In this document: piece by piece, positions 32,952 to 43,437 of the stretch
Numbering within the stretch: position 1 is the first letter of the stretch
How the letters are laid out: each line of letters begins with the position of its first letter
NCBI RefSeq assembly: GCF_020379485.1
Contig: NC_063450.1
Location: 28,620,137 to 28,684,136, forward strand
Direction: 5' to 3'
DNA length: 64,000 nucleotides
Source: Brassica napus
Lineage: Eukaryota; Streptophyta; Magnoliopsida; Brassicales; Brassicaceae
The notes under the pieces: generated by a model
Databases searched by the model: none
What the model saw: only the letters and a program-made list of their open reading frames with translations
What the model was told of the DNA's origin: nothing
Program-made: the position numbers and the translations under genes

Positions 32952-33198
32952 GACTATCATTAACGCATGCACAGTTTTATAGGTAAGTATTTTTGTTTTT
33001 TTTTTTCATTTTGTCCGATTGAAAAAAAAAATAAACGGCGCACCAATCGCAGGCCGCTACGTATCAGTGGAGCCCGCAAACCATGCAAGAATTAAAGAAA
33101 GATCGATCTTTATTTTGTGGTTTGTGTGACCGGTTTTTACAAAAAAGTGGGACCCATACCACTAAAAACCCTCTAATATCCTTCTGATAATCCTGGTC
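32952..33198. mobile_element. Tourist-like MITE, copy 3 (247 bp)
   Basis: TAA at 32949-32951 and 33199-33201; ends GACTATCATTAACGC and, inverted, GACCAGGATTATCAG. Shares with the other copies the block around GCCGCTACGTATCAGTGG and the second-half block GATCGATCTTTATTT. Confidence 0.8.
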
Positions 33199-33199
33199 T

Positions 33200-33250
33200 A
33201 ACATTTTTTGTTATAGTCCCTTTCGACCAAAAACAAAACATTTTTTGTTA
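33200..33250. repeat. Micro-insertion: 23 bases between 14 bp direct repeats
   Basis: AACATTTTTTGTTA at 33200-33213 and 33237-33250 flanks an insert ending CCAAAAACAA. It abuts the right end of MITE copy 3. Confidence 0.6.
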
Positions 33251-34946
33251 AATAAAATATTGGAACATATATATCATGACAATAGAAAAGAATGTTACTT
33301 GCAATCCCCTTTTGTCACTAGGGCAAAAGATGGGTTCACTTGTTTTTTCTCGAAAAATTTACTCTCATAGACACTTTATGAGTTTCCAATTACCCAATTA
33401 GACACTTTTTGATTGACGCACACTTTATGTGTGTTGAATGGCCAATATACCAAGCTTCTTCCTTATTATTTTTTTCTTTTATTTTAAATTTCGAAAACTT
33501 TATCTCATCAGTTTAACTTTCTCTATTTCTAATTCCTAACCCTAATTTTCCTTTTTTCCGATCGACAAGGTGACAAAGCTCAGTCGATGGAAAAAGTGGT
33601 GGGGGTGAAGGACGTGGTCGTGGATACCGTAGTGGAAGCAGTTGTGGGTATGGTAGAGGTTGTGGTGTAAGACGTGAGGGTGGATACAGAAGAGATGGAT
33701 ACAGTAGAGGTCCGCCGTGGCAGCCGTCCGGAGTCTTCGTCGTCGCTTCCATTGTAGAGAGAAAGCTCTAGAAACAACAATGGTCAAATTACTCTATTTT
33801 ACACATATGCTCCTTTGATTTTTTGGATTTTTGCAATTTGACTCCAACATTCTTTAATTTACTTATAGATCCTCTTGATTTTGTCCCAAATTTTTAATTA
33901 TTTACTTTAATCCATAACAATAATTTTCAACTCATATCCACAATTTATGTTCATTAGAAACTTATCCACAAAAAAATTATAACTTTTTCGTATCCACATA
34001 AATTGTGTCCACTGAATTGTGTCCACAAAAAAATCTTAATCCCTTTCTCTCTTTCAAAATGTCACAATAAGTTTTTTGTTCTCTACATGGATTATCTTCA
34101 AACAAACAACACAAACTCTAGAAAAATTAACTTCAAACAAGAGCTTCGTTTATAATAACATGTTCACAAACAGTCATAGTTACACAACTATAATTGTAAG
34201 AGCTTGTCCATAAGAACATGTCCACCACAAACTTGTTTATAAAAACACATTCACGTGACTCTTGTCCACAACATATATATCCACAAGAAAACTGTTCACA
34301 ATGTTAATATATGTACCAAACAAAAAAAATTGAAGTATTATAATATATATACATATGGATGTCAAAATAAAAAGTAAAAAACAATTATTTTAATGTCTAT
34401 ACTTTTTTAATATTTACATATTGAAAGTATTAAATAAAGATGAATAAAAGGTGATGGGGAACTTTAGTCATTAAAAAATTACTATCAAACTAATCCTAAA
34501 CCGTTGGATCTTCTTCTACGAAAACCGATCTAACAGCCAAGAGTAATTCACTACACCCCATACAACTAACTAGTAGTCTCGTAATAAATATTCAATGTAT
34601 TGTAAACATCCATACACCGATTTCTTTCTAGTTAGCTACCTCAAACCAAGCGTTTTCTCTTTAGTCAAAAGCAAGGCTATTTCGGTCTGAAAATAGCACA
34701 CTGTACAAGAGAAAGTGTGTCAAATAATATTGTGTCATCGGATGTAAAGAAAAGACAAAATGTGTCTTTTAAGGTAAGCCTCTTTTTTCTCGGTCTATCA
34801 TTTTCTTAAAAAGAGTCGTCTACTTTAGTCTTTCTTTCTCCTTTCATTCTTCTAAGTTCTGGAGCCAGTACAATAGTCTGTTATTCTGTTTCAACATGTC
34901 AAAAAGATAAAACGAAAAATAAACTGTTACATTACACATTTCATAA
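33251..34946. other. Intergenic DNA with a Gly/Arg-rich coding remnant
   Basis: Between about 33590 and 33770 the plus strand reads GGGEGRGRGYRSGSSCGYGR then GCGVRREGGYRRDGYSRGPP, an RGG-like stretch ending after VERKL. It has a stop upstream and no ATG, so it is probably an exon fragment of an RNA-binding or Argonaute-type protein. 33900-34300 repeats TCCACA about six times. Similar sequences near 33310-33420 and 34690-34790 (ACACTTT, TTTTTTCTCG) might be decayed ends of a MULE-like element. Confidence 0.35.
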
Positions 34947-35149
34947 GGGCATGATTAACCCCGGTCTCTTAGCCGGGGTTCTTAACTTATGATTTGACAC
35001 TTTTTTGTTTGTTTTTTTTACACTTTTTGGGTAAGAGACGGCTCTTAGGACATCATTATCGCGGGTGTTTAGGTAAGTCTCTTACGGTAATTGCAATTAA
35101 AAAAAATTGAAAAAAGAAGAAAGCTGAAGACACGGCTCTTAGATAAGGC

Positions 35150-35326
35150 CACGAAGGACTGTATCTTGCGGACAGGTGTCAACAAATGAGAGGGTGGAGG
35201 TTTGGTTACGCGTTGATCGCGATCAAACTTTCCTCTCTCTCTCTCTCGAATCCTCTCTTCCACAAAAGGGAAAGGCGAATCGTCGGCGACGTCTCGGAGC
35301 AGCAACCAACAGCAATGGCGGTTTCT
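35150..35326 (+). promoter_or_regulatory. Captured 5' leader ending in a start codon
   Basis: A CT-repeat leader followed by AACAGCAATGGCGGTTTCT at 35310-35328. It looks like the 5' untranslated region and first codons (MAVS) of a host gene, possibly the peroxiredoxin-like gene whose next part lies beyond the nested Copia element. Confidence 0.4.
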
Positions 35327-35460
35327 TAATAGATGAAATGTAAAATATCTTCATTAACTTTAATGAATGTACATGTGTCCTTTATATACATGTATGATTA
35401 GAGACTAAGCTAACTATCCATCATTAACTTATGACTAAGTATATACACACACTCTATTAG
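35327..35460 (-). repeat. Single (3') LTR of the truncated Copia element
   Basis: 134 bp between the captured MAVS exon and the polypurine tract, with a TATATAAA box near 35390 on the minus strand. No second copy in the window. Confidence 0.65.
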
Positions 35461-35466
35461 GCCCCC

Positions 35467-38400
35467 TCAAGATAGCGTCATAACATTGTGAAGACCCATC
35501 TTGGACATTAATCTGTTGAACACCATAGGATAGAGAGGTTTCGTCAAAGCATCTGCCAACTGATTCTCAGATCGGACGTGAAGAGTCTTCAGCTGACCAG
35601 CAATAATGCGCTCTCGAATGGCATGACACTCACGCTCAATGTGTTTGTTGCGTTCGTGAAACATGGGGTTCTTGGCGATGTGTAAAGCCGCAATACTGTC
35701 ACAATACAGCACGGGAGTGTTTGGTGAAGGACAGCCGAGCTCAGCAAGCATTCGTGACAACCAGAGAATATCTTTAGAAGTTGCAGACGTCGCACGATAC
35801 TCAGCCTCGGCTGATGAATGAGAAACGACATCTTGTTTCTTAGACTTCCATGCGATGAGAGAGTTACCAATGAAGATGCAAGAACCAGTCACACTTCGTC
35901 TTGTGTCAGGACAGTTAGACCAGTCAGCATCATATAAGGATTTGAGTTGAAATTCATCATCCGCAGGAAAGAATAAACCCTGACCGATAGAGCCTTTGAG
36001 ATAGTGTAGAAACTTGTGAGCCGCATAAAGATGCGGTTTACGAGGAGCAGATGAGAATTGACACAACCTGTTGACTGCAAAAGAGATATCAGGACGGGTT
36101 GTTGTCAAATACATCAACTTGCCAATGAGTCTTCGATAAGGTTCTGCACTTGGTAAAAGTTCACCATCTTCAGCAGCTAACTTGATACTCGGATCCGTAG
36201 GAACAGAGGAAGGACGACAACCAAGAAAGCCTGCATCATTGAGAAGCTCAAGAACATATTTATGTTGCCAAATGGAGATTCCCGAAGCTGAGCGTGCTAT
36301 TTCAAGGCCAAGGAAGTATTTAAGAACTCCCAATAGCTTGAAGTAACTTCGTAGTTCAGTAACAAACCAAGAAATAGCAGCTTCATTATCACTCGCGATA
36401 AGAATATCATCAACATAGACTAAGAGGATGATGGTGCCTCGAGAAGAGTTGGAGAGAAACAGTGTGTGATCACCATTGATTTTCTCAAACCCCAAAGAGA
36501 GAATTGCCGAAGAGAACTTATCAAACCATTGCCTAGATGCTTGTTTAAGGCCATAGATAGACTTCTTCAAACCTAAGACAGCATTAGGTGGAAGATTGTT
36601 CCCTTTTCGTTCAGCATAACCAGGAGGCAAGTCCATATAGATTTCTTCATTGAGATCACCATTCAAGAAAGCATTTGAAATTTTTAGTTGATGAAGAATC
36701 CATTTCTTCTTTGCAGCAAGCGCTAAGATCATCTTGACTGTAACCATTTTGGCAACTGGAGAGAATGTATCAACATAGTCAATACCCTCCTTTTGCGTGT
36801 AACCTTTAGCCACAAGATGACCTTTATGCCGTTAACAGTACCATCAGCATGAAGCTTGAGTTTTAAAATCCATTTACAACCCACAGTACTCTTCCCTTCA
36901 GGCAAGCTGAAAACTTCCCAAGTATCAAGGTCCTCTAAAGAACTAAACTCCACATCCACAGCATTACACCACTCCTTCGATTTCTTTGCCTCCGAAAATT
37001 TTAAGGGTTCAGAACAAAGGAGAATGGAATTGATAAAAGCATAATGAAGTGAAGAGAATTTGTTGTAAGTGAGGTAATGAGAGAGAGGATAAAGAGAAGT
37101 GAAGTTGCAGTGATAGTCTTGTAAGTAGATAGGTGCTCTACGGGTACGGGAAGATGTAACTGCTAAACGCATGTTAAAATCAGAAGATGACATTGATGGT
37201 TCATCAGATGATATTGTTACAAAAGGTAAATCAACATCAGGTTTATCCGGACTTTTAAAGAAAGCTTTTGTTGTGTCGGAAAGAGAAGAATCAGCAAAAG
37301 GAAAGATAGTTTCATGAAACAGAACATGTCTTGAAATGGAAATGCTGTTAGATTCGAGATCAAGAAGTTTGTAACCTTTGAAACCCGATGGATAACCAAT
37401 AAAGATGCAACCTTTGGCACGAGGATCAAATTTGGTACGAGATTTAGGAGAGGTACTCTTATAGCAAAGACAGTCAAAGGTCTTTAATTGATCATAAGCA
37501 TGAATTTTGGAAGTAAGGATTTGGTAAGGAGATTTATGGTCAAGATTAGGATAAGGAAGACGATTTATGAGAAAGACTGCAGTGAGAATGCAATCTCCCC
37601 AAAAAGAAAGAGGAATATGAGATTGAAACATTAAAGCTCTAGCTACATTGAGAATGTGCTGGTGTTTTCTCTCTACAACTGAGTTTTGTTCAGGTGTTTC
37701 TGGGCAAGAATGGAAAGAAACAATACCCTTTTGTTTGTAGAGATCAGTGAAAGAAAGCTCAGGAGCATTGTCAGACCTAACCGACTTGACTCTAGTAGAA
37801 TATTGATTTTCAATCATGGTTAAGAAATTTGGAAACACAAACAAGACATCAGATTTCAATTTCATGAGATAGACCCAAGTTGCTCGACTGCAATCATCAA
37901 CAATTGTTAAAAAATATCTAAAACCTTCAGATGTGGGAACAGAGAATGGACCCCAAACATCAATATGCAATAGATCAAATGGAGCAACACTGGTTGTATT
38001 AGAAATAGGAAACATTAAGCGTTTTTGTTTAGCTAAATGACAAACATGACAATGATGATTTTCTTTAGATTTTGTGGTTTTCAAATGTAAAAGACTAGAC
38101 AATGAATCAACTTTAGGAAACGCATGATGACCTAGACGAGCATGCCAAGTTTCAATATCAGCAGTGACAGAACAAGCTATCTTATTATTACATGAGAAAG
38201 CATGAGCAGAAATTAAAGAACCAGACTCCAAGACATAGATTTGAGATGCGTCTACCCTTGCCAATCATCAATTCCCGTGTAAGATCCTGTATGAAGCATG
38301 AAGTAGAAGTAAAACTAATCATTGAGTCAACTTCAGAGGTAAAAGAACTAACACTCAATAGATTGAAACGAAATGCAGGAACGAACAACACATTCTTTAG

Positions 38401-39920
38401 AATCACATTATCACTCAAACAAACAGAACCTATACCAACAATGCTCTCTGATCTTCCAGAAGGAAGAGTGACAAAAGTGTCAGAAAGAGGAGTTAGTTGG
38501 GAAAAAAGAGAGGATGAATGTGAAACATGATGAGTTGCGCCTGAATCGATTATCCAAGAGTCATCAGGAACGGGAGCATCTCCAGAGGCAAGCACAAAAG
38601 ACATGCAAAAAGGAGTAGGTTGATAAAGGGAAAGGAATGTACCAGACTCTTTTGGAGTTGATGATACGGCTGAAGTGGAAGCAACGAAACCCTCTTGTGA
38701 AGGGGTGTGTGGAGTAATGCTGTGATTGTGAAGCTGAGTGCTGAAGAAGGCAATGAACTGTTGCATTTGATCAGGAGTGAGAGCAACAGGAGAAGTAGCA
38801 TTCATCAGGAGCTGCAGACTGCTGAGGCTGAGAAATCATCTCAGAGTTATCAGGAATAGCAACCATGTTCGCAGATGCATTCTGCTGACCGTTGAGTGGC
38901 TTCTGAAACTTGGACTTTGGTTTAAAACCAGGAGGAAAGCCGTGTTTCTTATAGCAACGATCCACAACGTGCCCAAATGCGCCACAATGGGTACAAACGG
39001 GTCTACCTTTCTGATATTGAGAGTTTCCTTGATTGCCTGAGACTTGAAATGCTGACAATTCAACACCACTCGAAGGAGGAATGGGAGCAGATCGTTGAGA
39101 ATCTTCATTGTCCAGTATGTTGTAGACTTCAGAGAGAGATAGCAAGGTTTTCTTCATGGGAATCTGACTTCTAACATGATCATAGCTTTCATTAAGCCCC
39201 ATAAGGAAGTCAATAACTCGATTTGTTTCCCTTTGAGCCAATAACTCTTCAACTGTAGTCGCAGGAGCTTGAATACTGGAAAATTCTTCCCAATATGTTT
39301 GCGTCTGAGTATGATAAGAGGATAAGTCCATAGTGCCTTGACGCAAAGAGAGGAGTTGATGATGAAGCTTGTACAATCTAGGAAGGTTGGACTTGTGAAA
39401 GTGAGTGTGAAGGTCTTTCCACATATCAGCAGCCACAGAGAAGTACAAGATACTAGTGTAAATCTTCTTAGTAACGCTGTTGAGCAACCAAGATTTCAGC
39501 ATACTATTGATTCTACACCAAATCTTGTAGTACGGATCTCTGACAGTTCCGGTTTAGGGATCTATCCATCAACAAATCCTAGTTTGTTCTTAGCTTCTAG
39601 ACTAGTAGTCATCGTAACAATCCAAGTTCCATAGTTCGATCCGTCTAGAGATTCCGATCCGAGAACTAAACCAGGATGATCTGAGTTCAGCAAGTGATAC
39701 GGACTATGAAGATTATCGGAAGAATCTGATACCTCAAAAGGACGAGATCAAGACGGAGCTAGATTGAGAGGACGATGAACAGCAGCGCGATTCGAAGATC
39801 CAGAGCCTTCGTGAGAGAGATCAGCGTTGCAATGATTGTCGCGAGGAGGAGAGAGATCATCCTCGGCTTGAGATGGAGTGGAGGTGCGATACTTCGAGTT
39901 ACACTTTCGTTTCCCCATGA
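35467..39920 (-). pseudogene. Copia gag-pol with several frameshifts
   Basis: Gag begins MGKRKCNSKYRTSTPSQAED at 39920. A stop (..NLAPS) lies near 39750 and another (GFVDG-stop) near 39560; frames shift near 39545. Then come MLKSWLLNSVTKKIYTSILY, zinc knuckle CTHCGAFGHVVDRC (about 38980) and a shift near 38800. Protease WIIDSGATHHVS follows (about 38550), with a shift near 38260. Integrase has TWHARLGHHAF, SDNAPELSF and ETPEQNSVVERKHQHI, ending in a shift near 36815. The RT has YVDDILIASD, and RNase H has DADWSNC and SSAEAEYRA (35467-36813, 448 codons open). Each domain is well preserved but the reading frame is broken at least four times. Confidence 0.85.
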
Positions 39921-39979
39921 ATGATCAATCGGAGCTTCGATTAGGTCAATTTGAAGGTAATCGGAGCTGGAGAAGACTG

Positions 39980-40137
39980 ATCGGAGCTATGCGGGAAGAA
40001 GAGAAAGCTCGAAAAAGCAATAACGAAGATGATGAGTGCGGAAGCGAGGAAGATTCCAGAGGAAACGAGATTCCGATCTCTGATTTATGGAAGGATAGGA
40101 AAGCCATTGTTGCATTCGCTCGTCATTTCGGGTGTTG
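39980..40137 (+). pseudogene. Captured exon of a peroxiredoxin-like (AhpC/TSA, PRXL2 type) gene
   Basis: The plus strand reads NEIPISDLWKDRKAIVAFAR then HFGC before a stop at 40136. LWKDRKA(V/I)VAFARHFGC is the strand and helix leading to the redox Cys in chloroplast AhpC/TSA-like proteins of the thioredoxin superfamily. The CVLC active-site partner is absent because the exon ends at HFGC. Upstream, 39930-40060 is a charged stretch (REEEKARKSNNEDDECGSEE) of unclear origin. Confidence 0.6.
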
Positions 40138-40563
40138 AACTAAATTGATCAGCATGTTCATACACTTCGTTTTCATTACATTCTGTTTTGAAGAAAAGAA
40201 AAATTAAAGTCTTGTTCATTTTGCATGTGGTATGGTCTACTGGGGTTTGATCATGAGATCAGGGACGAGGCTGAGAAAGAAATGGAGGAGGAAGAGGAGT
40301 TGCTGCTAAGCCTCAGCCGGAGAAAGCAGATGGTAGTTTTCCTCCATTTACATTTGTTCTTGGTTATTGTTTTGCTTGTTTGTGCTAAGACTAGTGTTAA
40401 AAGACAGGAATAAAGGGGACGGCCTAAGATTCTACAGACCCAAGTTCTCTTATATATTATGTGATATGGATGGTAAGGTTTACCTATTCAAGAATCCGTA
40501 GTTGTTGCTTTTGGTTTTCTTCTCTTGTTCATTGAACTTTTTTATTAATTTGGTAAACTGCAG

Positions 40564-40652
40564 ACGGAGTTCAAAAGAATCGTGTCACCACTGAAGTACC
40601 AGACGAGGTGTGTTACTGCCTTCCCTGATCAGCAAGACCCTGATGGAAAAAA
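40564..40652 (+). pseudogene. Captured exon of the mRNA export factor RAE1 gene
   Basis: After an intron-like AAACTGCAG end, the plus strand encodes TEFKRIVSPLKYQTRCVTAF then PDQQ, a distinctive segment of plant RAE1, a WD40 nuclear-pore and mRNA-export protein. The family continues with G-F-L-V-G-S after PDQQ, but here the frame turns to DPDGKKFDKG, so the fragment ends or has been rearranged. Confidence 0.7.
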
Positions 40653-42090
40653 GTTCGATAAAGGTTCATACTTTTCTAACTTCAACCACGATTTGTTAAC
40701 CCCATGTTATGGCATTAAGTCGATGTTACTTCATGTCTGTTTCGTTACTGGTTTTAAGTTTGGTTCATGTCTGTTTCGTTACTGGTTTTACAATGATTGG
40801 TAAAACCAGTTTCGTTACCGGTTTTACAATGATTGGTTGTGTCTGTCTGTGTTTGTGCCTTTGTGGTTTTAAGTTTGGTTCTTTCTTCATATTGAGAGGC
40901 TGTCTAATAGGAAACGTACAATGATTGATTGTGTCTCTATTTGTTTGTCGTTACTCTCCATCTCAATACATGGCATGTATCATTAGTTGTTATGCCTTGA
41001 AGATTTTTAATTTTTTTTACTAAGAATTTGAGTCTCACTACTTGAATGAGCAGATTGTGTTTTACAAAAGGTCTAATCAAGGACACGAGAGAAGCTCCAT
41101 GGCAAAAAAAATAAAAAATGGAGTGGCCTGTGTTAGAAGTTTATAGCCCACCCAAGTTGTGAAAGCAGTCCAACCAGAGTTTATCGCTGACCTCACATCG
41201 CAGAAATATATGATATCTGCCTTCAATAAAACCTTTGCAGAGGCAGTATGCTTTTTTTTGGATTTTAAGGCAGTGGTAGTAAACTAGACGAATCACTTTT
41301 ATTGAATCAAGAAGTAGAACTAGACAATGAGGAGTAAGAGAACTGATCTCATACAATCGGCTGAAGTGAATCCATAATCTTGGTTTTACTTTAGTTAGTT
41401 CATAAAGAAGAGACGATAGTTCTGCTTGTGAGATATATATGGACCATACATTTGCAACTTTCATTCAATAGTTGATTCACATGTTTTGTATTGTTGTTGT
41501 GTTAGTTCTCTATATATGTGTTTATTCGGCTTGGTCATTTTATAGACAAAGTCATTCACTCATCAAACAAGTTCCTTCTTCTCTCCTTCTCACAATCATT
41601 GCACAAGTTCTATTTAATCACAAAACAATATTTAAAACGTTATCTTGTACTATGTTTTAAGAAAAAAAAATAAGTTTAATAAGAAAAATAAAAAAAATTA
41701 GTGTTTAATTAAATTTTTTTTTTTTAAGAACCTTTAAATAAGAGACTTGCAATGGAACAAATAAATTTTTGGGTATCTTAATCCAGTCTCTTAATTCATT
41801 TTTACAATTAAAAGGTATTAAAAAAAATAAGACACCCATTTAGGGACTCTAGGATAATGGTGTTCTTAGAGCAAATCTAATGGTTAGAACTCATTAGGGG
41901 TTCTAATGATTAGTTTAATAGTTAATTTTGTAGTTTGTGAAGTTTAAAACTTTTGCTAAGGTAATTAAATTTGTCATGGTCCAATGGAAGAACCTTTTTG
42001 AAGTTTTTAAAAATTGATTTTTTTTTTTAAATAAGATGCCAATTCAATCTCAGGAACAACAACGACAACAACAACAACAAGAGAATGAAT
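40653..42090. other. Low-complexity interior of the Pack-PIF element
   Basis: 40730-40840 repeats GTTTCGTTACTGGTTTTA and ACAATGATTGG units. 41690-41880 is AT-rich with a possible MITE edge (CTTAGAGCAAATCTAATGG). The LINE piece at 41141 is listed separately. Confidence 0.4.
41141..41464 (-). pseudogene. LINE zinc-finger (zf-RVT) fragment
   Basis: A 107-codon frame ends CLCKGFIEGRYHIFLRCEVS then DKLWLDCFHNLGG, the degenerate C..C....H..F.C motif found after the RT of plant LINEs. Confidence 0.55.
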
Positions 42091-42094
42091 CCTA

Positions 42095-42545
42095 ATGGGA
42101 AGGTTGGAGATTATTACGCAGTAGCAGAGGTAAAGACTATCAGTAAAATGAGGCCGACTCTTCTTGAATTGTATGATGATCCCTTGGCTTTCTCGCGTAC
42201 TCTCCATTTGAAGCAGTGGTACAACAAGAAGAGAGCCAAAAGACAAGATCCAGACAGCAGCTGGGATGAAACCAGGAGCACCTGTGAATCCAACATACTG
42301 CAAGAACATTACTACATATCCTAGAACTTGAATAAAACAAGAACAGGAGGAGACTTACTGCCCAATATATTGTTGGTGATATTCCAGCCTCCAATGTAAG
42401 GCTTAAAGGCCGTGAGAATCAGGTCTCTTGGTTCTGTGAGCTGCCAGGACGAGGTAATCAGATGGATCAGCTGAAGGTCCTGGTGCTAACGATTCTGCTG
42501 ATGAGATTGCACCTTTCCATGATCCAAAATTAAGTGAGCCTGTGA
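42095..42545 (-). pseudogene. Captured exons of a plant transmembrane-protein gene
   Basis: Minus strand. Exon 1 (about 42545-42345) reads GSLNFGSWKGAISSAESLAP, then GPSADPSDYLVLAAHRTKRP and, after a small frameshift, AFKPYIGGWNITNNIYWA. It is followed by a GTAAGT donor. Exon 2 (about 42307-42095) reads YVGFTGAPGFIPAAVWILSF, then KWRVREKAKGSSYNSRR and GLILLIVFTSATA. This matches an uncharacterised plant membrane-protein family with a GGWNITN motif before its first helix. Intron splice sites are kept, so genomic DNA was captured. A possible upstream exon (SSVAAAQDPFKLILG) lies at about 42960-42900. Confidence 0.65.
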
Positions 42546-43312
42546 GCATTGCCAAAATTTCACATGATCAGAATTGTCAACACCCAACAAAAAAAAACAA
42601 AAAGTTACAAAACTCATCACAAGTTTCAAGCTTTGATTGATAATCTTGCCTAAAACAATGATTTTGACTTCAACATTTCAAAGCATTCACAGATTGAAAC
42701 CCACAAAATTATGAAGTAAAACCGACACTAAACAACAGGTCACAGATAATAGAAACTTTAAAAAGATCAAAGCTTTTAATTCAGGATGGTAAAACCCAGA
42801 AACCAAGATGACATTACAGAGAACTCAACAGCAAAAAAAAGTCAATTAAGAAACGAAAAACGTGAAAGAGAGGAAAAAAAACAGAGAGAAGGAAGAAACC
42901 TAATATGAGCTTAAACGGATCCTGTGCGGCGGCGACAGAGGATGAATCACGGGAAAGAGCTACGGAGCTACGGAATACGGAAGAGAAACGAGACGAAGGA
43001 GAGAGAGAGAGACATTTCAGGATCGGTCGAGTAGGAGTGTGCCACGTTAGGGGTCCTTACCGAATCCAAAAACCCTCATTTAAACACCGGCTCTTCTGTT
43101 TCTTTTCTTTTTTCATTTATTTTTCTGCTTTTTTTTCTTAGGAACCGGGCATTATATCTCTTATTTAAAAAACGGTTCTTAGTTTTCCTTAGTTAAAATA
43201 TAAAAAACTAAAAAATGTCTCTTAGCCGAAGATAAGAACCTCAGTTAAGAGAATGTAGTTAATAATGGTCTAAGTGAGTGCAGAGAAAATATTTAAGAAA
43301 TATATTCGGTTG

Positions 43313-43355
43313 AAACATTATTTGTATCAGTTCAGAAAAAAAAAACATTATTTGT
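43313..43355. repeat. Micro-insertion: ATCAGTTCAG plus A-tract between 13 bp direct repeats
   Basis: AAACATTATTTGT at 43313-43325 and 43343-43355; the 17-base insert ends in seven A. Plus-strand orientation. Confidence 0.75.
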
Positions 43356-43437
43356 GAGTCAGATATCGGATATTGATAAAAGGAAGCAGGGCAGAGTTTT
43401 ACTTGTCAGAGTTAGCGTGAATGAGTTTATAATAACT

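Larger units (their letters stand above)
35327..39920 (-). mobile_element. Copia LTR retrotransposon, 5'-truncated, minus orientation
   Basis: Gag-pol runs right to left and ends at a stop near 35465. A purine tract (CTTGAGGGGGCC) and one LTR (35460 down to 35327, ends TAATAGA / TCTATTA) follow. At the other side the gag start (ATG at 39918-39920) abuts unrelated sequence. No second LTR or primer site is visible and no target duplication was found, so the 5' end is lost. Confidence 0.75.
34947..43270. mobile_element. Large PIF-type element with several captured gene fragments
   Basis: TAA at 34944-34946 and 43271-43273. The ends are inverted repeats of about 42 bases (GGGCATGATTAACCCCGG and, inverted, GACCATTATTAACTACAT; then CTCTTA..GGTTCTTA in both). 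The first 15 bases resemble those of the 246 bp MITEs. After removing the nested Copia element (35327 to about 39920) about 3.7 kb remains. It holds fragments of a peroxiredoxin-like gene, RAE1 and a plant membrane-protein gene, plus a LINE piece. No transposase is seen, so it is a Pack-type passenger. Confidence 0.7.

Noticed and set aside
33513..33787. Minus-strand Pro/Leu/Thr-rich ORFs
   Set aside because: Shadows of the Gly/Arg-rich plus-strand frame.
43354..43437. N-terminal part of the 201-codon ORF running into the LINE
   Set aside because: The LINE begins at 43438 after the target duplication; the earlier codons are flanking DNA in chance frame.
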